Shown here piece after piece: positions 16,519 through 23,207 of a stretch of 23,677 bases of DNA (positions within the stretch are counted from its first letter, which is position 1; the number at the start of each line of letters is the position of its first letter). The stretch lies in contig JBFFZZ010000016.1 in NCBI GenBank assembly GCA_041568335.1, positions 1 to 23,677 of the forward strand, in the 5' to 3' direction. The position numbers and the translations under genes were made by a program. The notes below the pieces were generated by a model. It was given only the letters and a program-made list of their open reading frames with translations, was not told the DNA's origin and did no database searches. The stretch is from WVWW01 sp041568335 (GTDB lineage Bacteria > Acidobacteriota > Polarisedimenticolia > Polarisedimenticolales > Polarisedimenticolaceae).

Positions 16519-16555
16519 AGGGGGGTGCATTCACGAAGACAGAGGAGATCGACCC

Positions 16556-16963
16556 ATGACATACAGGATCGAAGATATCGAGGGAATCGGACCGGTCTAT
16601 CGCGACAGATTGCGCGAGGTCGGGATCGACACGACCGGTCAGCTGCTGGAGGCCTGTTGCACCGCCGAGGGCCGCAAGAAGATCGGTAAAATGTGCGGCA
16701 TCGGCGAGAAACAGCTACTCAACTGGACCAATATGGCCGACCTGATGCGCGTTTCCGGGATCGGCCGCCAATTCGCCGAGCTGCTGGAGGCCTCCGGTGT
16801 GGACACCATCAAAGAGCTCCGCACGAGAAACCCCGAGAACCTGGCCGAAAAGCTCAAGCAGGTCAACGCCGAGAAAAGGCTGTCGCGCACGAGCCCGGGG
16901 GTGCCGATGACCACGCGGTGGATCGAGCAGGCCTCACGAACCCAGCCCAAGATCTCACACTGA
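16556..16963 (+). CDS. DUF4332 helix-hairpin-helix protein, copy 2
   Basis: 135 aa, paralogue of 7782-8189. The helix-hairpin-helix starts IEDIEGIGPVYRDRL and the second is MRVSGIGRQFAELLEASGV. It differs by two adjacent Cys (ACCTAEG) and a more basic middle (GRKKIGK). Biochemical role unknown. GAGGAGA precedes the ATG at 16556. Unlike copy 1, which has a TATAAT box, this copy lies behind an ECF-type promoter, suggesting a stress-induced version. Its 3' end converges on the MscS-like gene with a 7-nt gap and no clear terminator between them. Confidence 0.88.
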   Translation: MTYRIEDIEGIGPVYRDRLREVGIDTTGQLLEACCTAEGRKKIGKMCGIGEKQLLNWTNMADLMRVSGIGRQFAELLEASGVDTIKELRTRNPENLAEKLKQVNAEKRLSRTSPGVPMTTRWIEQASRTQPKISH

Positions 16964-16970
16964 GACGGCG

Positions 16971-17789
16971 TCAACTCTCCGCGGGCTCCTGGGTCGAAAC
17001 TTCATCGATGAAGCGGGTGTTGGAGAGGCTGATCGTGCGCTCGCCGCTCTCGATCAACGTGTGGGTCGGTGTGACCGCCTTGAGCACGCCACTCTGCCCG
17101 GAGATCTCCAACCGGTCGCCGACACGCAGCACCTTGCGCGCGTAGAAGCCGGCCAGCAGGTTGCGCGTCACGTCCCGCGCCCCGAGCCCGAAGGATATCG
17201 CGAACGCGATCACGATCCCGCCCAACAGGATGGTGGTGACGAGCCGGATCATCTCCGTGTCCATCTTGAGCTGGGTCAGGGCCATGATCCCGACGATGAA
17301 GATGATCATCGCGGAGACGAGCCGGCCGAGTTGCTTGCCGAATTCGAGTCCGGCCTCTTCGCCGGCCCGCGCGATCATGTCGCCGGCGAACTGGCCCGCC
17401 GCGCTACCCAGCACGATCAGCAACAGGGCGGCGATCAGGTTCGGCAGGTAGCCGAAGAACGAGGTCAACGCCTGGGAGATGGCCACGAGGCCGAGGACAT
17501 CGGCCAGGATTTTGGCCAGCAGGAACAACAGCAGGAAATAGACCAATCGGGGAACGAACTCGTTCAGTTCCCGCCGCAGACCCATGCGCTGCAACGTCTT
17601 GTCGATGCCGGCTTTCTGGACCAAAGAGTCGAAACGGACCCGTGTGAGGATCGCCCTCAACACCTTCTCGACGATCTTGGCGAAGATCAGGGCGACGAGG
17701 AAGAGCAGGATTCCCATGACCACCTTGGGGGCGGCCGCCGCCGCGGAGTCCAGGAGGCCCTTGAACGATTCCAGCAGTTTCTCTTTCAC
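16971..17789 (-). CDS. Small MscS-like/conserved TM-helix channel (CmpX-like)
   Basis: 272 aa, inner membrane. Hydrophobic segments at about 22-44, 80-102, 113-135, 155-175 and 183-203. It carries TM_helix units (APKVVMGILLFLVALIFAKIVE and LPNLIAALLLIVLGSAAGQ), then a pore-helix end AFAISFGLGARD and a short MscS-type beta domain (about 213-265: GFYARKVLRVGDRLEI, ISLSNTRFIDEV). The C-terminal alpha/beta domain of MscS is absent. GTG at 17789 overlaps the preceding stop as GTGA. As third gene after an ECF sigma factor, it resembles Pseudomonas CmpX in type and size (from memory). It may sense or relieve membrane tension and feed back on the sigma factor (inference). Confidence 0.88.
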   Translation of the reverse strand: MKEKLLESFKGLLDSAAAAAPKVVMGILLFLVALIFAKIVEKVLRAILTRVRFDSLVQKAGIDKTLQRMGLRRELNEFVPRLVYFLLLFLLAKILADVLGLVAISQALTSFFGYLPNLIAALLLIVLGSAAGQFAGDMIARAGEEAGLEFGKQLGRLVSAMIIFIVGIMALTQLKMDTEMIRLVTTILLGGIVIAFAISFGLGARDVTRNLLAGFYARKVLRVGDRLEISGQSGVLKAVTPTHTLIESGERTISLSNTRFIDEVSTQEPAES

Positions 17790-18052
17790 CGGCGACCTCC
17801 TTCGTCGTCTTGCTTACCGAAACCCAATACCTCGAAGATCATGACCACGAACTCCAGCATCACGAGGATCGGAAAATGCCACGACGCGGTAATCGCGTTG
17901 TTGGCCAGTGTGCGGCGGTCGATGCGCCGGTGCAAACGGCCGATGAAACCGACTCGGATCGGCGCCGCCAGCGTGGCCAGCTCGGTGATCGGCTCGCCCG
18001 TGTCGACGTCTTCCTCCCCGGGTGGCCGGGTATCGTCCGTCCCGTTCGTCAT
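17786..18052 (-). CDS. 88-aa single-TM protein, candidate sigma-factor partner
   Basis: No family recognised. Residues 1-25 are acidic; 32-50 are basic and helix-prone (VGFIGRLHRRIDRRTLANN). One hydrophobic helix lies at about 58-78 (SWHFPILVMLEFVVMIFEVLG), followed by a short charged tail. There is no HxxxCxxC zinc motif, so it is not a ZAS-type anti-sigma factor. It overlaps the sigma stop by ATGA and the channel start by GTGA, which gives tight stoichiometric coupling. In position and type it corresponds to cfrX of the Pseudomonas sigX locus (family knowledge from memory, homology not tested). An anti-sigma or adaptor role is inference. Confidence 0.75.
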   Translation of the reverse strand: MTNGTDDTRPPGEEDVDTGEPITELATLAAPIRVGFIGRLHRRIDRRTLANNAITASWHFPILVMLEFVVMIFEVLGFGKQDDEGGRR

Positions 18053-18645
18053 GGAGCGGCTCCTTCTCGATGGGTCATCTCGCCGTGGAGCTCCCTGAAG
18101 CTCTCGCGCGCCCGCTTGATACGCATCTTCGCCGCGGACAGCCTCACGCCGAGGATGTCGGCGATCTCCTGGTAGGTCATCCCGTCCATGTCGCGCAGGA
18201 TCAGCGGAATCCGGAGTGTATCCGTCATGCGGTCGAGCACGGCGACAATCTGCTCACGCGTGTCCTCCGCGTGCACCCGCTGCTCGGCGCGCGGCTCGAC
18301 GTGCAGCTCCTCGGCGCCGGCCTCACTTACCTCGTCGATATCGACCTGTTTTCCCCCGGCCTGTCGCTGCACGAAGTTCAGGCAGTGGTTGGCCTTGATG
18401 CGCAGCAGCCAGGACTTGAAGCTGGATTGAGCCCTGAACTTGGGGAGTCCGAAGAAGGCCTTGAGGAAAACATCCTGGGCCAAATCCTCGGCATCCGCGG
18501 CCGAGCGGGTCATGTACCGACAGTTGGCCACGACTTTCTCCTGGTGACGCTCAACCAGCGCCTCGAACGGACGGTGATCCCCCTCGCCCGCCGCCTGCGC
18601 CTGGGAGACCAGCTCGCCATCGGGATCGGGCTGACGATCGACCAT
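18049..18645 (-). CDS. ECF-family RNA polymerase sigma factor (SigX-like context)
   Basis: 198 aa. Region 2 spans about 26-96 (FEALVERHQEKVVANCRYM, DAEDLAQDVFLKAFFGL, SFKSWLLRIKANHCLNF). Region 4 spans about 130-182, with the helix-turn-helix YQEIADILGVRLSAAKMRIKRAR. The end LSAxKMRxKRA resembles Pseudomonas SigX as I recall it. It directs RNA polymerase to stress promoters. ATG 18645 is chosen for GGAGG 5 nt upstream; a GTG extension to 18666 would lie at the promoter itself. It leads an operon with an 88-aa membrane protein and an MscS-like channel. A matching ECF-type motif just upstream suggests autoregulation. No classical anti-sigma gene is adjacent. Confidence 0.94.
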   Translation of the reverse strand: MVDRQPDPDGELVSQAQAAGEGDHRPFEALVERHQEKVVANCRYMTRSAADAEDLAQDVFLKAFFGLPKFRAQSSFKSWLLRIKANHCLNFVQRQAGGKQVDIDEVSEAGAEELHVEPRAEQRVHAEDTREQIVAVLDRMTDTLRIPLILRDMDGMTYQEIADILGVRLSAAKMRIKRARESFRELHGEMTHREGAAP

Positions 18646-18660
18646 CCGTTCCTCCAGGAT

Positions 18661-18687
18661 GGACACATTTTTTCACAGGGAAGTCAC
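18661..18687 (-). promoter_or_regulatory. Putative autoregulatory ECF promoter of the sigma operon
   Basis: GTGACTT (18687-18681), 16-nt spacer, GTCC (18664-18661), minus strand. The predicted start, near 18654, leaves only about 9 nt of leader and would clip part of the ribosome site. It is therefore the least certain of the four sites. Confidence 0.45.
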
Positions 18688-18725
18688 TTTGTGGAAGCGG
18701 GCTTCCGCTCGGAACGGGGCTGTCG

Positions 18726-19529
18726 CTACGGCGAAGAGTGGTCCGCGGCGAACGTCCGATCGGGGAGCACGCTGAGCGGGACGATCCGATAGCGGTACTC
18801 GGATTCACGGCCCGATTGCCGGAGCACGGAAACGAGGATCCCGAGCAGGCGCCCCTGCATGTCGAACACCGGGCCGCCGCTCATCCCTCCCGTGGGTACC
18901 GCGCCGGCGTGCGGGGCCAAGGTGAGCGGCCGTTGCTGCCGGACCGATCCGAGCGTGACGATCGGCTCGAGGTAATGGGACGACGATTCGGCGAAGGCCA
19001 TGCGGCCGTCGGCGGCGACCCCGATGTGGTCGGGGTAGCCGAGGATCATGGCCAGCGCGCCGAGGGTGGTCTCGCCCGTTTCGAGAGAACCGTCCCAATC
19101 GGGGGGGTCACGAAGCTGCAGGATGGCCCAATCCTCGCCCGAATCTCCAAACAGGTCGTCGCGGTGGCTGACCCGTGAGGCGGTGAACCGGGCCCCCGAG
19201 GCAAGCGTCACGGTGATCCTGTCCGCCGAAGAGTCGTCCACGACGTGGCCGGCCGTCAACACGTGACCCTCGCGATCCAGCACGACCCCGCTACCGTACA
19301 CCGTGCGGATGCTGCCACCCGGGTAATCCGAGCTCACCTCGACCCGCACGCATCGCGCTTTCAGCCGTTCGATCTTCTCGAGCAGCGGCCCGGGATTCGT
19401 GGAGGTCGTTCTCAGGAAGACATCGACGTGCCGGCGTCCGTCGTCGAAATAGTCGAGCGGGGTCACCACCGCATCCGGCGCCGGGGCGACGATCGCGAGC
19501 AGGACCCAGAACGCGGGCGTGAAGATCAT
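18726..19529 (-). CDS. Trypsin-like serine protease, exported, no PDZ domain
   Basis: 267 aa. A short hydrophobic N-terminus (3-20) acts as signal peptide or anchor. The chymotrypsin-fold triad is visible: His95 in LTAGHVV, Asp133 in DWAILQL, and Ser217 in GGMSGGPV. HtrA/Deg proteases carry one or two PDZ domains after this fold; this protein stops at the protease domain, so it cannot be regulated in the DegS manner through a PDZ. ATG 19529. It is upstream of and co-directional with the ECF sigma gene, 80 nt away, with that gene's promoter in the gap. A role in envelope quality control or sigma activation is inference from position only. Confidence 0.87.
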   Translation of the reverse strand: MIFTPAFWVLLAIVAPAPDAVVTPLDYFDDGRRHVDVFLRTTSTNPGPLLEKIERLKARCVRVEVSSDYPGGSIRTVYGSGVVLDREGHVLTAGHVVDDSSADRITVTLASGARFTASRVSHRDDLFGDSGEDWAILQLRDPPDWDGSLETGETTLGALAMILGYPDHIGVAADGRMAFAESSSHYLEPIVTLGSVRQQRPLTLAPHAGAVPTGGMSGGPVFDMQGRLLGILVSVLRQSGRESEYRYRIVPLSVLPDRTFAADHSSP

Positions 19530-19556
19530 GCGGGCGAATATAGGTTCCCCGACCCC

Positions 19557-19576
19557 GTGAACAAGCGGCCGTTCAC
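19557..19576. repeat. Short palindrome between the MDR and protease genes
   Basis: GTGAAC and GTTCAC are separated by 8 nt in the 65-nt gap between 19530 and 19594. An overlapping alternative pairing AACAAG / CTTGTT (19560-19565 and 19579-19584) exists. It could be an operator or a weak hairpin after the MDR gene; there is no T tract. Confidence 0.3.
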
Positions 19577-19594
19577 GCCTTGTTTCGGGCGGAT

Positions 19595-20443
19595 CTAGAG
19601 TGTGAGAGCGAGCTTGCCGTACGTAGCGTCGTCCTCGACGAGCCGATAGGCCACGTCCGCCGATCCGAAGTTTAGGATTTTAAAGAACCATGGTCGAACC
19701 CGTCTTTGCTCCAGGGTCCGCGGCAGGCCCGTGAGCGGTTCCGCCGCCCCGTCGCGAACCAGTCGAGCCTGGAGCGAGCCACCACCACCGCTCAGGTCGA
19801 TCCAGCCGTCATCGCTCTCGTGCGAGTGGGCGGCGTTGATCCGAAGGTCGGCGTCGCAATCGCGCTCGAACCACTCGACCCGTCCGAGCCGCTCGACAAA
19901 CGAGCGAGGCTCCTCGGGCGCGGCGGCGAGCAGGCGAGCACCCGCGCCGAGCGCCAGCTGAACCGCGAGGTGCCCGGCGCCGGTCGAGGCTCCGCACACG
20001 GCGACCGTGCTCGAGCCGCCGGTGTTTCGATCCTCGCCGAAGAGCGCGTACCACGCCGCGCAGCCGTCCAGCGGCAGACCCGCCGCCTCTTCGAACAGCA
20101 GCGACGCCGGCACCGGCATCACGAGGTCCTCCTTCGCCAGGGCGAACTGCGCGAAACCGCCACCGTCCGGCAGCAGCGCGCAGACCCGGTCACCCGCTCG
20201 GAACCGCCGGCAACCCGCGCCGAGCTGCTCGACCACACCGGCGATCTCGAAGCCGGGAACCCACGGGAACATGACCGCGTTCGAGTCCCGCAACTCGCCA
20301 CGGCAGGCCGTCGTATCGAGCCGGCTGACACCGGCGGCCACGACCTGGATCAGCAGCTCGTCCTCGCGCGGCTCGGGTCGCGGGAGGCCCCGCTTGACCA
20401 GCTCCCCGGGTCCGCCGTAACGCTCGATGGCGATCACCTTCAT
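19595..20443 (-). CDS. Short MDR-superfamily (quinone oxidoreductase-like) NAD(P)H-dependent oxidoreductase
   Basis: 282 aa, about 40 shorter than typical quinone reductases of 320-330 aa. The GroES-like N-terminal domain begins MKVIAIERYGGPGELV and contains VPGFEIAGVVEQLG and GDRVCALLPDGGGFAQFA. No catalytic or structural zinc cysteine cluster is seen, which fits the zinc-free quinone-reductase/enoyl-reductase branch. The nucleotide motif is GASTGAGHLAVQLA, a slightly altered AxxGxxG. The Rossmann half then shrinks: the stretch after ARLLAAAPEE is short, and the protein closes with the usual VEDDATYGKLAL. The substrate is unknown. ATG 20443; divergent from the crotonase gene 41 nt away. Confidence 0.83.
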   Translation of the reverse strand: MKVIAIERYGGPGELVKRGLPRPEPREDELLIQVVAAGVSRLDTTACRGELRDSNAVMFPWVPGFEIAGVVEQLGAGCRRFRAGDRVCALLPDGGGFAQFALAKEDLVMPVPASLLFEEAAGLPLDGCAAWYALFGEDRNTGGSSTVAVCGASTGAGHLAVQLALGAGARLLAAAPEEPRSFVERLGRVEWFERDCDADLRINAAHSHESDDGWIDLSGGGGSLQARLVRDGAAEPLTGLPRTLEQRRVRPWFFKILNFGSADVAYRLVEDDATYGKLALTL

Positions 20444-20484
20444 ACGCCCACCTTAATCCAAAAATCCTTTATGCTTCCGAGGCC

Positions 20485-21249
20485 ATGAGCCAGACACTGG
20501 AAACGAGCATCCGCGACGGGTTGGCGACCGTGCGCCTCCACCGGCGGCACGGCAACGCGATCAACCTCGACATGGTCGACGAGCTTACCTCGACGTTCCG
20601 CCGGCTGGAGTCAGACGACGCGGTGCGCGGCGTCCAGCTCGCCGCCGCCGGCAAGCTGTTCAGCCCGGGTCTCGACCTGCAGGAGCTGATCGAGCTCGAA
20701 CGCGGCGACATGGCGCGTTTCCTCGAGCGCTTCAACGCCTGCATCCTCAGCCTCTATACGTTTGCAAAGCCGGTCGTCGCAGCGATCCACGGTCACGCCA
20801 TCGCCGGAGGCTGCGTGTTGACCCTCACCGCGGACTGGCGCGTGCTGCAACACGAGAAGATGATCGGTCTCAACGAAGTGCGCGTCGGTGTACCGTTCCC
20901 GTTCGGCGTCGCGATGATCCTGCGCGAGTCGGTCCCGCAGCGGCATCTCGAGGAAATCGCCCTTTACGGGCGTAACTACCGCGGCGAGGAGGCGGCGAAC
21001 GTCGGCCTGGTCCACGAGGTACATGCGGCCGAAGGATTCGAGGAACACTGCGGGATCCGGCTCGAGTCGCTGGCGAACAAGGACGCGGCGGCGTTCGCGA
21101 TCACCAAACGCTACCTTCGGGCGCCGACGGTGGAGCGCATCATGGCCGACGAGGCGCGTCTCGAGGTCGACTTCCTCGATCGCTGGTTCTCCGACACGAC
21201 ACGGGCCAAGATCCGGGCGATCGTCGACGAGCTGAAGGGTAAGGCCTAG
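20485..21249 (+). CDS. Enoyl-CoA hydratase/isomerase family protein, isomerase-like
   Basis: 254 aa, crotonase fold. The oxyanion-hole motifs are present: AAAGKLFSPGLDL (about 53-65) and HAIAGGC (104-110). Hydratases use two Glu 20 residues apart. Here the first position is Val111 (AGGCVL) and only the second, Glu131 in MIGLNEVRVG, remains. The set GGC(V/L), DWR and IGLNE matches delta3,delta2-enoyl-CoA isomerases, which use a single Glu. An isomerase moving double bonds during unsaturated fatty-acid oxidation is therefore more likely than a hydratase (inference). ATG 20485, with GAGG close upstream. It is divergent from the MDR gene, and its stop overlaps the mqnC stop tail to tail. Confidence 0.88.
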   Translation: MSQTLETSIRDGLATVRLHRRHGNAINLDMVDELTSTFRRLESDDAVRGVQLAAAGKLFSPGLDLQELIELERGDMARFLERFNACILSLYTFAKPVVAAIHGHAIAGGCVLTLTADWRVLQHEKMIGLNEVRVGVPFPFGVAMILRESVPQRHLEEIALYGRNYRGEEAANVGLVHEVHAAEGFEEHCGIRLESLANKDAAAFAITKRYLRAPTVERIMADEARLEVDFLDRWFSDTTRAKIRAIVDELKGKA

Positions 21250-22346
21250 CCCGCGATCGCCGGCTCGAAACGCTTCGCGTAGGTCATGTCGCGACGCATC
21301 GCCGTGAATCCGGCGTCGCGGATCGCGGCGACGATCTGTGGTTCGTTCATCGCGTGCACCGTGCCGGCGGATGCGACCACGTTTTCCCCGATCATCGTGC
21401 TCCCCATATCGTTGGCGCCGAACGCGAGCGAGGCGCCGCCCACCTTCGGCCCCTGCGTGACCCACGAAGCCTGGAAGTTGTCGACGTTGTCGAGGAACAG
21501 GCGGGACACCGCAAGCGTGCGCAGGTACTCCGCGGTCGTGACTTCCTCGCCACCCAACGCGGTGTTGTCGGCTTGGTAGGTCCAGCAGATGAACGCGGTG
21601 AACCCCGAGGTGCGATCCTGCAGGTCGCGTACGCGCTGCAGGTGCTCGATGCGCTCGTCGACCGTCTCGATGTGGCCGAACATCATCGTCGCGGTCGAGC
21701 GCAACCCCTGGCGATGCCCCTCCTCCATCACGTCGAGCCACTCCTGCGCCGAGCACTTGTTGGTTGCCAGCTCCTTGCGGACGCGGTCGACGAGGATCTC
21801 GGCGCCTCCGCCGGGGATCGAGTCCAGCCCGGCTGCCCGCAACCGCTCGATCGTTTCGGGGAGCCCGATCCGCGAACCCTTGTAGATGTGCACGATCTCC
21901 GGCGGGGACAACGCGTGCAGCCACAGGTCGGGGAAGCTCGATTTGAGCCGGCGGAACAGATCCTCGTACCAGTCGATTCTGAGCTTGGGGTTGTGCCCGC
22001 CCTGCAGCAGGATCTGGTTGCCGCCGAGCTCGTACGTCTCGCGGATTTTCTCCTCGATCGTCTCGATCGGGAGCGTGTACCCCTCGTCGTGGTTCGGTGC
22101 ACGGTAGAACGCGCAGAACGTGCAGAACGCATTGCAGACGTTCGTATAGTTGACGTTGCGGTCGATCATGTAGGTCACGACGCGGTCGTCGTGCTTGCGG
22201 CGCCGCACCAGGTCGGCCAGGGCGCCCAATCGCGTCAGGTCTTCGTGACAGTGCAGCAGCAGCGCCTCGTCGGCATCGATGCGCGCCCCGCGAAGGATTT
22301 TGTCGTGGATGAGATCCAGCCGGGTTCTCGATTCAGGGTTCGGCAT
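21246..22346 (-). CDS. mqnC: Cyclic dehypoxanthinyl futalosine synthase MqnC (radical SAM)
   Basis: 366 aa. MqnC makes cyclic dehypoxanthine futalosine from dehypoxanthine futalosine in the menaquinone futalosine pathway. The radical-SAM cluster motif is CNAFCTFC (Cys71, Cys75, Cys78), followed by YRAPNHDEGYTL and ILLQGGHNP. SIPGGGAEIL, TATMMFGH and GFTAFICWTYQADNT are family motifs; the last, with Trp, separates MqnC from MqnE. ATG 22346 lies inside the end of mqnA (14-nt overlap), indicating coupling. It is the third gene of mqnE-mqnA-mqnC; mqnB and mqnD are not in the window. Confidence 0.96.
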   Translation of the reverse strand: MPNPESRTRLDLIHDKILRGARIDADEALLLHCHEDLTRLGALADLVRRRKHDDRVVTYMIDRNVNYTNVCNAFCTFCAFYRAPNHDEGYTLPIETIEEKIRETYELGGNQILLQGGHNPKLRIDWYEDLFRRLKSSFPDLWLHALSPPEIVHIYKGSRIGLPETIERLRAAGLDSIPGGGAEILVDRVRKELATNKCSAQEWLDVMEEGHRQGLRSTATMMFGHIETVDERIEHLQRVRDLQDRTSGFTAFICWTYQADNTALGGEEVTTAEYLRTLAVSRLFLDNVDNFQASWVTQGPKVGGASLAFGANDMGSTMIGENVVASAGTVHAMNEPQIVAAIRDAGFTAMRRDMTYAKRFEPAIAG

Positions 22347-23196
22347 GTCGGGCCTCTCCCGCGTTTGCAGCGGTTTCGTGGCATTGCGTCCATCGCGTCA
22401 GCGCGAGCTTCGGTTCGGGCGCGGCGGGGATCAGTCCGATCTCCGCGGCGCCATCGAAGAAGGCGCGCATCGCCTCCAGCTCGGCGCTGCCGAGCCGGAA
22501 CCGGATGTTCTTTTCGAGGTAGTCCCGCGAGAGCTGCGGGTACTGGCGACCGCGCCAGGTGTAATCCTCGGCGATCGGACCGAGTGCCTTCGCGCCGCGT
22601 CGCCGCGACGCGTGCAACGCCTCGTAGATCTCGCGGTCGAGCACGCCGGGCCGGCAAAACCACGCCGCGAAGACGAACGGCATGCCCGTCGCCGCGGACC
22701 AGACGCCACCGAGGTCGTACACGACCGTGTCGTGCGGAGGTTCCGCGAACAGTGCCTTGTCGCCGATCTGGACGACCGCGTCGCAATCCCGCAGCGCCTC
22801 GTCCAGGCCTGAGTACCCCGACCGAAACTCGGGCGCGATCTTCCAGACCCGGCCGCACAGCACCTGGACCAGCGCGTTGCTCGTACGCGACTCGCGATCG
22901 AGCGCGATCGAGGTCACCTCCTCGATCGGCTTGCGCGAGATCAGCACCACGGAGCGCGACGGTCCCGAGGTCCCGATCGCCAACCCCGGCACGATCTCGA
23001 GCTCCGGAGCCTTGGCCAGCTCGATCACCGGCATCAGGGCGATGTCCAGTTCGCCGGCGAGCATGCGATCGGTCAGCACCGCGGGGACCGAGTAGGAGAG
23101 CTCGATGCGCTCCTCGGCGAGACCCTGCTCGAGCCCGAAGACGAGCGGCCTCGTGTTGAGGTAGGAGACCGCGCCGATGCGGATCTTGCCGCTCAA
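22333..23196 (-). CDS. mqnA: Chorismate dehydratase MqnA
   Basis: 287 aa. Dehydrates chorismate to 3-(1-carboxyvinyloxy)benzoate, the first step of the futalosine pathway. The N-terminus IRIGAVSYLNTRPL is the family signature. DIALMPVIEL, SRTSNALVQVL and AVVQIGDKAL follow in the periplasmic-binding-protein-like fold, with a C-terminal YTWRGRQYP and SRDYLEKNI. The start is a TTG at 23196, 11 nt after the mqnE stop, with GAGG about 7 nt upstream; the next ATG would remove the conserved N-terminus. It overlaps mqnC by 14 nt. No signal peptide; cytoplasmic. Confidence 0.95.
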   Translation of the reverse strand: MSGKIRIGAVSYLNTRPLVFGLEQGLAEERIELSYSVPAVLTDRMLAGELDIALMPVIELAKAPELEIVPGLAIGTSGPSRSVVLISRKPIEEVTSIALDRESRTSNALVQVLCGRVWKIAPEFRSGYSGLDEALRDCDAVVQIGDKALFAEPPHDTVVYDLGGVWSAATGMPFVFAAWFCRPGVLDREIYEALHASRRRGAKALGPIAEDYTWRGRQYPQLSRDYLEKNIRFRLGSAELEAMRAFFDGAAEIGLIPAAPEPKLALTRWTQCHETAANAGEARHAEP

Positions 23197-23207
23197 ACCG
23201 GGCCTCG

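Noticed and set aside
21538..21544. GTGACTT on the plus strand inside mqnC
   Set aside because: No GTCY follows at 15-16 nt, it lies in coding DNA, and it faces no downstream start. Treated as a chance copy.
21354..23159. Open frame of 601 codons on the plus strand
   Set aside because: Antisense to mqnC and mqnA, which have clear family motifs. The plus frame has Arg/Pro-rich, low-complexity translation typical of GC-rich shadow frames.
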